A stretch of DNA of 64,000 bases from Sporocytophaga sp. Lineage in GTDB: Bacteria > Bacteroidota > Bacteroidia > Cytophagales > Cytophagaceae. Position numbers and translations under genes: made by a program. Below, in pieces: positions 27,872 through 35,823 of this stretch (within the stretch, counting starts at the first letter, position 1; each line of letters starts with the position of its first letter). The stretch covers positions 1,136,188 to 1,200,187 of the forward strand of contig JANQAB010000002.1 in assembly GCA_024707265.1 (NCBI GenBank). Direction: 5' to 3'. Below the pieces are notes generated by a model. It saw only the letters and a list, made by a program, of their open reading frames with translations, did no database searches and was not told the origin of the DNA.

Positions 27872-29116
27872 TTATCGGTTCAGCAATAAACCTGAATAAC
27901 CAATGATTCTGTCAGTCGCGCCTTTATTGGCTTCTATAAAGTTTTTATTTTTATTTACTATTTCCTGATGAAGGGCAGGATCATTCATTACTTCGAAAAA
28001 AGCATTTTCAAAGTCTGTTTTAGATGTTATTGAAAAAGCTCCGCCAATGCTTATCAGATCCTTTGCTTCCTGGAACTTCTTATAGTTTGGGCCAAAGAAC
28101 AATGGTAAGCCAAAGGTTGCCGCTTCAAGCGTATTATGCAAACCTTTTCCGAATGCACCACCAATATATCCAAAATCACCATAAGCATAAACACCGGATA
28201 AGATACCTATGCAATCTATTATTAAAACTTCAAAATCATCAATCTGCAACTTGTCAGCCTTGGTATATCTTACACAATTGAGTTTACAGCTTTCCATAAA
28301 ATTATTGATCTCATGCTCGTGAATTTCATGTGGCGCTATAATGAATTTTAAATCTTTAATGTCTCTATTGATTAAGGGCAACAGAATTTCCAGATCCTTT
28401 GGCCACGTACTTCCTGCAATAAAAATTTTTGAATTACTTTTAAAGGATTCGACAATAGGAAGAGGTTTGATTGATTTCCTGATTTGAAGAACTCTGTCAA
28501 AACGCGTATCCCCAGCGATTTCACCTGAATCGATATGGTGATTTGCAAGTAACTCCAATGACTCCTTATTCTGAACAAAAATTTTTGAAATCCTTCTAAG
28601 AATTGCGAGATAAAACGCCCCATAAGGTTTAAAGAAAAGCTGGTCCTTTCGGAAAATGGTGGAAAATGAGATCACAGGAATCCTTGATTTATTCAGGTGA
28701 TCTATGTAATGATGCCAGAATTCATATTTAACAAAAAAAGCAATTTTAGGTCTCGTAATTTCAATAAATAACTTGGCATTTGAATGAGTATCGAGGGGCA
28801 GGTATTCGATAAAATCAGCTTTTGGATAATTTTTTCTGATCTCATAACCACTTGGTGAAAAGAAGGTCAGGAGAATCTTGTACTCTGGAAATTTTTCCCT
28901 GAAATTTTCAAGTACGGGTCTGGCCTGTTCAAATTCACCTAAGGAAGCGCAATGAAACCAGGCTACCGGAGCTTTATTCGTATTAAATTTACCTGCAAGC
29001 TTTTCTTTCCACTTTTTCCTTCCTGTAAGCCATAATTTAGCTTTGGAATTAAATGGTGAAATGATAAGAATGAGCAGATAGTAGAGATAAATTCCGGCGT
29101 TATAGATTATAATCAT
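27872..29116 (-). CDS. waaA: 3-deoxy-D-manno-octulosonic acid (Kdo) transferase
   Basis: A GT30 glycosyltransferase that adds Kdo to lipid A precursors at the inner membrane. The N-terminal segment (residues 2-20) is hydrophobic. Characteristic pieces are WFHCASLGEFEQARPVLE, YEFWHHYIDHL, IAGSTWPKDLEILLP, APHEIHEHEI and GGAFGKGLHNTLEAATFGLP, which holds the nucleotide-sugar site. The length of 414 residues fits. It marks the organism as a Gram-negative with LPS or Kdo-containing glycolipid. It lies upstream of rsgA with a 50-base gap. Confidence 0.95.
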   Translation of the reverse strand: MIIIYNAGIYLYYLLILIISPFNSKAKLWLTGRKKWKEKLAGKFNTNKAPVAWFHCASLGEFEQARPVLENFREKFPEYKILLTFFSPSGYEIRKNYPKADFIEYLPLDTHSNAKLFIEITRPKIAFFVKYEFWHHYIDHLNKSRIPVISFSTIFRKDQLFFKPYGAFYLAILRRISKIFVQNKESLELLANHHIDSGEIAGDTRFDRVLQIRKSIKPLPIVESFKSNSKIFIAGSTWPKDLEILLPLINRDIKDLKFIIAPHEIHEHEINNFMESCKLNCVRYTKADKLQIDDFEVLIIDCIGILSGVYAYGDFGYIGGAFGKGLHNTLEAATFGLPLFFGPNYKKFQEAKDLISIGGAFSITSKTDFENAFFEVMNDPALHQEIVNKNKNFIEANKGATDRIIGYSGLLLNR

Positions 29117-29226
29117 TAAGGAAATCTAAAATGACTAAAAGTCATCTTCTAAGTGAAATTTTTTAATTATTTTAGGAGGTTAAAATTAACGAAAAAAGAC
29201 GAATCTAATTACCATAACGGTTTATT

Positions 29227-30525
29227 ATGAATAAAGAAAAAGTCAGCTATAAAGATGCCCTCAATCTTGCTGTCATTGTTGCCGCTTTAGGCTATTTTGT
29301 AGATGTTTATGATCTCGTTTTGTTCCTTATTGTCGGACTAAAAAGCCTGGAAGACTTGAAAATTCCAGGAGAACCGGTTAAAAATTTCCAGTTTCTGCTG
29401 AACGTCCAGATGATAGGCATGCTGATAGGAGGGATTTTCTGGGGAGTTCTTGGAGATAAAAAGGGAAGGCTTTCGGTACTTTTCGGATCTATATTACTTT
29501 ATTCTCTTGCAAACCTTGCCAATGGGTTGGTAGCAGAAATCAGTGCTTTCACTGGTTTCTCTCCGATGGATACCTATGCGGTACTGAGATTCCTTGCTGG
29601 ACTGGGGTTAGCGGGAGAACTTGGAGCAGGAATTACGCTTGTTTCCGAAACAATGCCCAAAGAAACCAGAGGATATGGTACAATGATTATTGCCTCTGTT
29701 GGTGTTACAGGCGCAGTGGTGGCAGCTTTGGTTGGAAAAATAGGATGGGAGTTATCTTATTTCATTGGAGGAGGATTAGGGATCTCTCTTCTCTTGCTTC
29801 GTATCGGGGTTTTTGAGTCAGGGATGTTCGAGGGCCTGATGGAAAAGAAAGTAAAACAAGGAGAGTTTATGATGCTTTTTCAGAATAAAGAAAGAGCAAT
29901 TAAATATTTGAACTGTATTTTAATAGGATTACCCGTATGGTTTATCATAGGTATTCTAGTAGGGCGAGCTGGATTAATTGCGAAAGAACTTGGAGTGCAA
30001 GGCACGATAGAGCAAGGCTATGCGGTTATGCTTTGTTATGGTGGCTTGGTCTTCGGAGACTTGTGCAGCGGTTTAATGAGTCAGGCTTTAAAAAGCAGGA
30101 AAAAAGTATTTTACTTTTTTTACTTGCTGTCAACATTGATTATTGTCTTTTACCTTAGACAATATAATGTACCAGTAGCAACATTTTACATATTTATTTT
30201 CAGCTTAGGATTTTCAGTAGGCTTCTGGGCAATCTTTGTTACCGTGGCTTCTGAGCAATTTGGTACAAATATTCGTGCTACTGTTACCACAACTGTTCCC
30301 AATTTTGTCAGAGGATCACTGGTCCCGATTTCCATTTTGTTTGACTATTTATTGGAAAAAGAATTTGGACTGATTAATACAAGTTATATAGTAACTGCAA
30401 TAATAGTGGTGATTTCATTGATATCATTATACAACCTTGACGAAACTTTCGGAAAGGATCTTGATTATCTTGAAGATGAAGGAAGCAGCAAGCTGAAAGC
30501 GGAAGGCGTTAAGCTGAAAGCATAA
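29227..30525 (+). CDS. MFS transporter (metabolite:H+ symporter-like)
   Basis: A 432-residue major facilitator with about 12 transmembrane helices. The signature loop between helices 2 and 3 is FWGVLGDKKGRLSVLFGS, and the motif RFLAGLGLAGELGAGITLVSE in helix 4 is typical of the sugar/metabolite porter group that includes MucK-like carriers. The transported substrate cannot be inferred. Unusually, the last 12 residues (KLKAEGVKLKA and neighbours) are encoded by an intergenic-type AAGCTGAAAGC repeat that runs through the stop codon. Confidence 0.82.
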   Translation: MNKEKVSYKDALNLAVIVAALGYFVDVYDLVLFLIVGLKSLEDLKIPGEPVKNFQFLLNVQMIGMLIGGIFWGVLGDKKGRLSVLFGSILLYSLANLANGLVAEISAFTGFSPMDTYAVLRFLAGLGLAGELGAGITLVSETMPKETRGYGTMIIASVGVTGAVVAALVGKIGWELSYFIGGGLGISLLLLRIGVFESGMFEGLMEKKVKQGEFMMLFQNKERAIKYLNCILIGLPVWFIIGILVGRAGLIAKELGVQGTIEQGYAVMLCYGGLVFGDLCSGLMSQALKSRKKVFYFFYLLSTLIIVFYLRQYNVPVATFYIFIFSLGFSVGFWAIFVTVASEQFGTNIRATVTTTVPNFVRGSLVPISILFDYLLEKEFGLINTSYIVTAIIVVISLISLYNLDETFGKDLDYLEDEGSSKLKAEGVKLKA

Positions 30526-30534
30526 AGCGGAAGG
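30490..30534 (+). repeat. Degenerate AAGCTGAAAGC repeat spanning the MFS stop codon
   Basis: Tandem variants of AAGCTGAAAGC separated by GGAAGGCGTT and TAAAGCGG. The same word appears in inverted orientation at 30641-30671 and in a longer array at 63329-63383. Confidence 0.6.
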
Positions 30535-30603
30535 ATTATTAAATTGGTGAGACGTTATTGCCACATATTCTTGAATTAATGAGGTAGTGGTTGTTTTTTA
30601 TAG

Positions 30604-30639
30604 AAAAAGCCCTGCAAATCTAGGTATGCAGGGCTTTTT
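30604..30639. terminator. Bidirectional terminator between convergent genes
   Basis: A perfect 13-bp stem (AAAAAGCCCTGCA / TGCAGGGCTTTTT) with a 10-base loop lies between the rightward transporter and the leftward peroxiredoxin gene. Confidence 0.9.
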
Positions 30640-30640
30640 A

Positions 30641-30671
30641 CTTTCAGCTTTCAGCTTTTCGCTTTAAGCTT
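30641..30671 (-). repeat. CTTTCAGCTT-type repeat, inverted relative to 30490-30534
   Basis: Variants of CTTTCAGCTT are tandemly arranged just after the terminator. They can pair with the repeat at the end of the transporter gene and thus enclose the terminator. Confidence 0.55.
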
Positions 30672-30674
30672 AAA

Positions 30675-31305
30675 TTAGTGTTTCGCCAAATAATCAGCAA
30701 CACCTTCTCTTGATGCTGTCATCGCATCTTTACCTTCTTCCCAGTTAGCAGGACAAACCTCACCATACTTTTCGTTGTGACGAAGTGCATCAACAATTCT
30801 GATTGCCTCATCAATGTTTCTTCCTAGAGGAAGATCGTTTACTAGTTCGTGTCTTACTATACCGTTTTTGTCAATAAGGAAGGTAGCTCTGTACGCGATT
30901 GGAATACCTTTGAATTCCATCATTCCTTCTTCGTTGTACTCATATTCACCGGCAAGTACACCATAGTTTAATGAAATTGTTTTAGCTACGTCAGCAACGA
31001 TCGGGTAAGTTACACCCTGAATACCACCTTGCGCCTTAGGAGTTGTAAGCCAAGCCAGGTGAGAGTTTTCAGTATCTGTAGAGCATCCGACAACAGCTAC
31101 ATTTCTTTTTTTCGAATTCAGCCAGTTTGTCCTGAAATGCAAGGATTTCAGTAGGGCAAACAAAAGTGAAGTCTTTAGGATAAAAGAAAAAGATAACATC
31201 TCTTTTTCCAAGGTATTGCTGAAGGCTGAATCCTTCAACGATTTCTTCTCCGTTAATTACCGCCGGAGCATTGAATACAGGAGCTTTTCTTCCTACTAAT
31301 GCCAT
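30675..31305 (-). CDS. 2-Cys peroxiredoxin (AhpC/Prx1-like); one frameshift
   Basis: A thiol peroxidase that reduces hydrogen peroxide and organic peroxides. The peroxidatic Cys50 is in FTFVCPTE and the resolving Cys in the C-terminal GEVCPANW, so it is a typical 2-Cys form of about 209 residues. The protein splits at the seven-T run 31106-31112; removing one base restores [16 protein letters not shown]. It follows the Fur-family gene by 27 bases on the same strand, which suggests one operon controlled by that regulator. The ancillary reductant is not in the window. Confidence 0.93.
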
Positions 31306-31332
31306 GATTATTTCTAAAGTTTTAGGTTAATA

Positions 31333-31776
31333 TTAGTTAATTTGATTTTCTGCCGTGTCGACTTTTTCTCCATGGATTTGGAGCTTAAAATCTTTGATTT
31401 TTAAATTCGGGATACTTTTCTTCTTAAAGAATGTAATAATAAGCTCCTGCAACTCTGAATCATAAAAATCTACAATTTCTTTAGTATCAGTGAAATAGAT
31501 ATGATGATGTGAGTTTAAATTAGCATCATATCTATAACTACCTGTTTCTGAGAGTACTTTTTCTGCAAGTCCCGTTTGTACAAATGTATCAAGGGTTTTG
31601 TATACAGTGCCCAGAGAAATACTTGGATTATTGATTTTTAGTTTGTCAAAAAGAAGTTCTGCTGTAGGATGATCAAGAGAATTAAATAGCATATGGTAAA
31701 TCACTATTCTTTGATGTGTGACTTTTAATCCTTTGCTTATTAGTAATTCTTTTATTTGGGAAAAACTTTTTTCCAT
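31333..31776 (-). CDS. Fur-family regulator (PerR-like)
   Basis: A winged-helix metal-dependent repressor of 147 residues. The DNA-binding part has GLKVTHQRIVIYHMLF and SISLGTVYKTLDTF; the metal site includes the HHHIYF stretch. The protein has no cysteine at all, so it lacks the CxxC structural zinc sites of classical Fur and PerR. Because it heads an operon with a peroxiredoxin, a PerR-like peroxide response is likely (inference). An inverted repeat and a -7 motif upstream suggest autoregulation. Confidence 0.88.
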   Translation of the reverse strand: MEKSFSQIKELLISKGLKVTHQRIVIYHMLFNSLDHPTAELLFDKLKINNPSISLGTVYKTLDTFVQTGLAEKVLSETGSYRYDANLNSHHHIYFTDTKEIVDFYDSELQELIITFFKKKSIPNLKIKDFKLQIHGEKVDTAENQIN

Positions 31777-31791
31777 ATCCCTTCTATTATT

Positions 31792-31816
31792 TTAAATAAG
31801 AATAATTCCTATTTAA
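31792..31816. promoter_or_regulatory. Candidate Fur/PerR-type operator
   Basis: A perfect 7-bp inverted repeat TTAAATA / TATTTAA is separated by 11 AT-rich bases (AGAATAATTCC). It lies 16 bases upstream of the Fur-family start and downstream of a -7 match, where binding would block the operon. Confidence 0.45.
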
Positions 31817-31831
31817 GAATTTTTAGAAAGA

Positions 31832-31839
31832 CAAAAATA
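31832..31839 (-). promoter_or_regulatory. Candidate -7 element of the fur-prx operon
   Basis: On the minus strand the sequence is TATTTTTG, which fits TAnnTTTG, 56 bases upstream of the Fur-family ATG. A -33 TTG at the proper spacing is not clear. Confidence 0.4.
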
Positions 31840-31894
31840 GACGGATTAAGACAAAAATCAAATGGAAGCAATGCAGGAAGGGAATAAAACTAAA

Positions 31895-31918
31895 AAAAGC
31901 CCTGGTGAAAGGGCTTTT
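31895..31918. terminator. Hairpin terminator
   Basis: The stem AAAAGCCC / GGGCTTTT has a loop of TGGTGAAA. It lies in the otherwise gene-free 31777-32081 stretch. No upstream gene on the plus strand ends nearby, so its transcript is unidentified. Confidence 0.6.
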
Positions 31919-32023
31919 CCTAGAAGAAATTAAACAGGTTATGAATAAAATTATTAAGTGTATTCTGAATATTAATACAGAAACTTTACAAAATGTAACC
32001 AATTACTTTGAAAAATAATTCAT

Positions 32024-32052
32024 AAAAAAACCTCTACTTGAGAGGTTTTTTT
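32024..32052. terminator. Bidirectional terminator flanking the 53-residue gene
   Basis: The stem AAAAAAACCTCT / AGAGGTTTTTTT with loop ACTTG works on both strands. On the minus strand it lies 30 bases behind the stop of the small membrane-protein gene at 32082. Confidence 0.8.
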
Positions 32053-32081
32053 ATGAGTCGTGTAAATATTTTAGATGAGTA

Positions 32082-32243
32082 TTAAAATTTTACTTTTTTT
32101 AGCAAATGTTGAGTCATGGCTAACTTTTCCATTTCAACTTTTTTATCTGCTAATTGTGAAGTGTCCATTTTTTTGTGAAGAATAGATATACCCAAAAGCA
32201 CAAAGAGACAAAATATTTTTAACAGAAATCTCAAATTTGACAT
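32082..32243 (-). CDS. Small single-pass membrane protein (53 residues)
   Basis: An ATG-initiated open frame below usual length cut-offs. The N-terminal 22 residues hold one hydrophobic helix (FLLKIFCLFVLLGISIL), followed by a charged, probably helical tail of about 30 residues (MDTSQLADKKVEMEKLA). No family is recognised. A strong hairpin terminator directly downstream, together with the lack of any other gene here, supports a real transcription unit. It could be a small regulatory membrane protein, but this is inference. The rest of the 31777-32432 interval shows only the hairpins and the fur promoter region. Confidence 0.5.
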   Translation of the reverse strand: MSNLRFLLKIFCLFVLLGISILHKKMDTSQLADKKVEMEKLAMTQHLLKKVKF

Positions 32244-32432
32244 AACCTCTATATTAGGCCTACAGAATTTTAATTTTAATACTTGAAAATAATAAAAGGT
32301 AACTTAAAAAGGAGTTTTTATTAATTTTCTCATATTAAATTTAGTTAAAAGTGTCTAAAATTATTAATAAATTTCAATTTATTCGATAAAAAGTGTTATT
32401 ACTTATTTGATCACATTTATAATTTACTGATA

Positions 32433-32909
32433 ATGAAGAAAATTTTATTTGTCTGTTTGGGAAATATTTGCCGATCTCCAATGGCAGAGGGTGTCTTTAA
32501 GAAAGTTATTGAAAATAAGGGTGTCGCGCATAAATTTTACTGTGATTCTGCCGGGACTTCCGCCTATCATATTGGCGCTCTGCCAGATGAACGAATGCGG
32601 GCTACAGCTCAGGAACGAGGTATTATTTTAGATCATTGTGCAAGACAAATTACTGTAAGAGATTTTGAGGACTTTGATTATATTCTTGCCATGGATTCTT
32701 CGAATTATAATAATATCAGAAGTCTCACCAAAGATAAATCCAGGCAAGACAAAGTTTTTATGATGAGGGCTTTCGATTCAGATAAAAGCATTATGGACGT
32801 TCCTGATCCTTATTATGGCGGCATTTCCGGGTTTATAGAAGTTTATGAAATCCTCTGGAGATGTTGCAATAATTTTTACAACCATATCGCAGAAATTCAA
32901 GAAATCTGA
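32433..32909 (+). CDS. Low-molecular-weight protein tyrosine phosphatase
   Basis: A cysteine phosphatase of 158 residues. The P-loop CLGNICRSPMAEGVF has the nucleophilic Cys8 and Arg14, and the general acid is in the DVPDPYYGG loop. Relatives include Wzb/PtpA, which act on tyrosine-kinase-regulated polysaccharide export, and arsenate reductases. No partner kinase is adjacent. It ends eight bases before the next gene, so the two are likely an operon. Confidence 0.92.
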   Translation: MKKILFVCLGNICRSPMAEGVFKKVIENKGVAHKFYCDSAGTSAYHIGALPDERMRATAQERGIILDHCARQITVRDFEDFDYILAMDSSNYNNIRSLTKDKSRQDKVFMMRAFDSDKSIMDVPDPYYGGISGFIEVYEILWRCCNNFYNHIAEIQEI

Positions 32910-32917
32910 ATCCGGAT

Positions 32918-33760
32918 ATGGAAGCTCTTGCTGATCTTTTAAAAGAATGCATTCAGGAAGGTATAAATTCAATCGTACCTGTCGGTGGTGGAAGTATTAA
33001 CAATACTTATAAAGTAACAACTTCCCAGAAGCTCTATTTTGTAAAGGTCAACAGAAAAGTTCCTGAAGATTTTTTTGAAAAAGAAGCGGAAGGGCTGAGT
33101 TTTTTGTCAAAGACAAACAAGATCAGGACTCCTGAGGTAATTTTCATAGGACGTAATCTGTTGGTACTGGAGTTTATTGAAAGGGGGCGGGAAAGTAAAG
33201 ATTATTGGATTAACCTGGGACAAAGGCTTGCTGACATCCACAAAGTGACAGCTTCCTCATTCGGATTAGATCATGATAACTACATAGGTAGCCTTGAACA
33301 GCTCAATGGCTGGTCCGGTAATTGGCCGGATTTTTTTATGGAAAGAAGGCTTTTACCATTAGCACTTAGAGCCTATGATGGGGGAAGGCTTGAAAAGAAA
33401 GGAGTGGAGCTGATCGGCCAAATTTCCAGGAAAATGAATGATCTTTTAGTTCACGAAAAACCATCACTACTGCACGGAGATCTATGGAGTGGGAATGTAA
33501 TGGCAGACCTGTCAGAAGCGCCTGTGCTCATAGATCCTGCAGTATATTATGGAAACAGGGAAATTGAAATAGCCTTTACTACTTTGTTCGGTGGTTTTGA
33601 TTCTTCATTTTATGAGTCTTACCAGGAATCATTTCCATTGGAGAAAAATTTTGACAAGAGGATAGATCTTTATAATCTTTATCCATTGCTGGTGCATGCT
33701 AATTTATTTGGCGGCGGTTATTCCAACTCAGTGATGACTATCCTCCGAAGATTTGCCTGA
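32918..33760 (+). CDS. Fructosamine kinase/ketosamine-3-kinase family protein
   Basis: A small-molecule kinase-like protein of 280 residues related to FN3K and to aminoglycoside phosphotransferases. Characteristic parts are the glycine loop PVGGGSINNTYKV, LLHGDLWSGNVM with the catalytic Asp, and LIDPAVYYGNREIE with the metal-binding Asp. Bacterial members repair glycated proteins by phosphorylating ketosamines. Pairing with a low-molecular-weight phosphatase in one operon is common in many bacteria, where the phosphatase may act on phosphorylated sugar adducts; this last point is inferred. Its 3' end overlaps the convergent gene at 33728 by 33 bases. Confidence 0.88.
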   Translation: MEALADLLKECIQEGINSIVPVGGGSINNTYKVTTSQKLYFVKVNRKVPEDFFEKEAEGLSFLSKTNKIRTPEVIFIGRNLLVLEFIERGRESKDYWINLGQRLADIHKVTASSFGLDHDNYIGSLEQLNGWSGNWPDFFMERRLLPLALRAYDGGRLEKKGVELIGQISRKMNDLLVHEKPSLLHGDLWSGNVMADLSEAPVLIDPAVYYGNREIEIAFTTLFGGFDSSFYESYQESFPLEKNFDKRIDLYNLYPLLVHANLFGGGYSNSVMTILRRFA

Positions 33761-34066
33761 ATATTTTTGTCTGATCCGAATTCTTTGTATCTGCCTCTCT
33801 ACCATTTTTTGAGCAAGAGTTGAACAGAGTTCTTCTCCGGCCTTTTCCTGAAACGTTTTTTTTACAATGCTTTCATTTACATCAAGTCTGTAAAGTATCT
33901 GAAATAGTCGTTCGGGTTGACTTTGTAAAAGGTGAGCAATGGCTTTGCTCAGAGTCGCAATCAGAGCATTGAGCGAGTTATTTAAATCATTTGGAGTTGA
34001 AAGACCAAACTCTTGTCTCAGACTAATTCCTGCAAGGTGTTCAATTTCTTCTTTGTTGTCTTCCAT
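33728..34066 (-). CDS. Hypothetical helical protein
   Basis: A 112-residue soluble protein, mostly helical, that I do not recognise. It is acidic at the N-terminus and has a basic C-terminus (MVERQIQRIRIRQKYSGK). Its 3' end overlaps the fructosamine kinase gene tail to tail by 33 bases. Codon pattern and a clean ATG support it. Confidence 0.6.
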   Translation of the reverse strand: MEDNKEEIEHLAGISLRQEFGLSTPNDLNNSLNALIATLSKAIAHLLQSQPERLFQILYRLDVNESIVKKTFQEKAGEELCSTLAQKMVERQIQRIRIRQKYSGKSSEDSHH

Positions 34067-34115
34067 TATATATCAGGAAAGGTATAAGGACCAAATCTGC
34101 TTGCAAATAAGTAAT

Positions 34116-34123
34116 TACTTTTG
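34116..34123 (+). promoter_or_regulatory. Candidate -7 element of the 34147 gene
   Basis: TACTTTTG matches TAnnTTTG, 23 bases before the start codon of the outer-membrane barrel gene. There is no clear -33 box. Confidence 0.35.
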
Positions 34124-34146
34124 AATATTTATCCCCACATTGTATT

Positions 34147-34749
34147 ATGAAAAAAGCAATTATTTCATTTTGGGCTTTAACTGCCTTATTCTTTTCGAGT
34201 TATAAAACCTCCGCTCAATCCATCACTGGCAAACTTATCGGAGGCATTAATGCAGGTCAGGTTGATGGAGATGATTATGCCGGTTTTGATAAACCCGGTC
34301 TCGTTTTGGGAGCAGCAGCAGCATTTCCTTTATCTGAAAAAGTATTTCTTCAACCTGAAGTTTTCTATTCTCAGAAAGGTGCTAAGAATAATGAAAATGA
34401 CCCTGCATATTTCAGATGGAGGTTAAATTACATTGAAACTCCTGTTGTTTTTCATTTCAGAATTGTAAAAAGATTTGGATTTGACGCAGGCATATCCCCC
34501 AATTTTTTATTAAAGTCCAAAATGGATTTGGGGACAGGATATGATGATAATACTAAGGATTTTGATAAGGTCAATCTATGTTTACTGGGTGGGGTAGAGT
34601 TCAGAATTGTACGTGGCCTTGATATAAATTTACGTTATTCAAGGTCTGTAATGCCTATTAATTCCAAAGAGAGTTCTTCCTATAGCCGTAAGTTTTATAC
34701 AAATACTTTGTCTTTGTCTCTGAGATTGACATTAAATAAAGTAGAATAA
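34147..34749 (+). CDS. Outer-membrane beta-barrel protein (PorT/OMP_b-brl-like)
   Basis: A 200-residue outer-membrane protein with a signal peptide (residues 1-24, ending TSAQS). The mature part alternates short hydrophobic strands with polar turns (KLIGGINAGQVDGDDYAGF, LNYIETPVVFHFRIVKRFG, VNLCLLGGVEFRIVRGLDI) and ends with an aromatic/hydrophobic strand LSLSLRLTL. This is typical of the eight-strand OMP_b-brl family common in Bacteroidota. Function is unknown. It is separate from the PorT gene at 47.2 kb. Confidence 0.8.
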   Translation: MKKAIISFWALTALFFSSYKTSAQSITGKLIGGINAGQVDGDDYAGFDKPGLVLGAAAAFPLSEKVFLQPEVFYSQKGAKNNENDPAYFRWRLNYIETPVVFHFRIVKRFGFDAGISPNFLLKSKMDLGTGYDDNTKDFDKVNLCLLGGVEFRIVRGLDINLRYSRSVMPINSKESSSYSRKFYTNTLSLSLRLTLNKVE

Positions 34750-34794
34750 AGCGTTAAGGTGAAAGTAAAAAGTTGAAAAAATGGATTCATAAAA

Positions 34795-34820
34795 AAAAAC
34801 CGGAAGTATTTCCGGTTTTT
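34795..34820. terminator. Bidirectional terminator
   Basis: The stem AAAAACCGGAA / TTCCGGTTTTT with a four-base loop lies between the barrel gene and the convergent DUF5606 gene. Confidence 0.88.
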
Positions 34821-34825
34821 TATTT

Positions 34826-35380
34826 TTATGCTTTTTTAGCTGCTTTAGCTTTAGGTTTAGCTTCTTTTTCTTCTTTATCAGCGGCTTTTTCTTTAGCTGC
34901 TTTAGCTTTTGGCTTTGCTGCTTTTGCCTCTTCTTTAACCTCTGCATCTGAAGGTTCTGCTGAAGTATTCTCTGATGAAGATGGTGCTGTAAATCTTTCA
35001 GGAAAATAAGTTGAAATTGTTGTGAACCATACAACTAATTTCTTCATATCTGATTGATACACTTTTTCTTTGTCGTAATCCGGAACGACTGACTCTACAA
35101 AATTTTGCAGTTCTGCAGGAGTAGATTTTCCTGAAACATCGATAGTATTTCCGTATTTTTCAAAAATCCTTGAAAATACATCCTCTAAAGGAACAGAAGC
35201 TTCTTTGCCGTCTGTATAAATTGAAATTTCTTTTAAAAGAGAAACTCTGGTGTTAGCATTGGCAATGAATTTAGTTTTTTGCTCATCAATACTTTCCAGG
35301 ATTACACCATTCCTCGTAGGTTTTAAAACTTTGTAAAGACCACTTTTTCCTGAAACTGCTGCAATATCTTTTAAATCCAT
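34826..35380 (-). CDS. DUF5606 domain protein with Lys/Ala-rich tail
   Basis: A 184-residue protein of the Bacteroidota-specific DUF5606 type. The N-terminal domain begins MDLKDIAAVSGKSGLYKVL and has VILESIDEQKTKFIA, a small beta-domain, then KVYQSDMKKLVVWFTTIS. The last 45 residues are a low-complexity repeat of Ala, Lys, Glu and Pro (KPKAKAAKEKAADKEEKEAK) like histone H1 or basic linker tails. The tail is likely disordered and could bind nucleic acid or acidic partners. The function of DUF5606 is not known. Confidence 0.8.
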   Translation of the reverse strand: MDLKDIAAVSGKSGLYKVLKPTRNGVILESIDEQKTKFIANANTRVSLLKEISIYTDGKEASVPLEDVFSRIFEKYGNTIDVSGKSTPAELQNFVESVVPDYDKEKVYQSDMKKLVVWFTTISTYFPERFTAPSSSENTSAEPSDAEVKEEAKAAKPKAKAAKEKAADKEEKEAKPKAKAAKKA

Positions 35381-35404
35381 TTTAAATTAAATAAGGTTAA
35401 AAAT

Positions 35405-35758
35405 CTATAGTTTGAAATATATAGGTATACTAGTTTGAATTTTATATCCCGGTGGTTTGAATTTCAATAATTTTGTTACCCTTAGTGCTTCCTGGCCGCA
35501 ACCACCTCCGATATTTTTTACTATCGTAGGACTATAAATTGTCCCATCTTCATTAAGGATGAAATTGATAATACACTCACCTGAGATTCTGTTTTTCTTT
35601 GCCAGCATAGGATATACCTTGTGCTTATCGATGAAGGCATACATAGAATCCTGTCCGCCCGGATAAAATTCAGCTGCTGGTATTACTTTTCCACTTTGAG
35701 CAAAAATCACAAAGTTTATTCCAAGGAAAAGAAGAGATGATAAAATGAGTTTTTTCAT
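35405..35758 (-). CDS. Exported TonB-like C-terminal domain protein
   Basis: A 117-residue protein with a signal peptide (residues 1-20, FLGINFVIFAQ) and a single TonB_C-like domain. The domain signature GECIINFILNEDGTIYSPTIVKNIGGGCGQEALRV and TKLLKFKPPGYK is typical of energy-transducer TonB C-termini in Bacteroidota. It lacks the membrane anchor and proline-rich linker of a working TonB, so it is likely a stand-alone periplasmic domain. The partner is unknown. Confidence 0.82.
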   Translation of the reverse strand: MKKLILSSLLFLGINFVIFAQSGKVIPAAEFYPGGQDSMYAFIDKHKVYPMLAKKNRISGECIINFILNEDGTIYSPTIVKNIGGGCGQEALRVTKLLKFKPPGYKIQTSIPIYFKL

Positions 35759-35823
35759 ATTTTTACTCGAAATTATATTAAAAGCAATTACAAAAATACT
35801 TTGAATTATTTACTAACCAAATT

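Noticed and set aside
31941..32018. A 25-codon frame between two hairpins
   Set aside because: It is too short to support as a gene, with no recognisable motif; a small RNA in the same place would be equally possible.
34732..35034. Minus-strand frame rich in Lys, Gln and Leu, and a plus-strand Ala-rich frame, across the DUF5606 tail
   Set aside because: Both are alternate-frame readings of the Ala/Lys repeat of the real gene.
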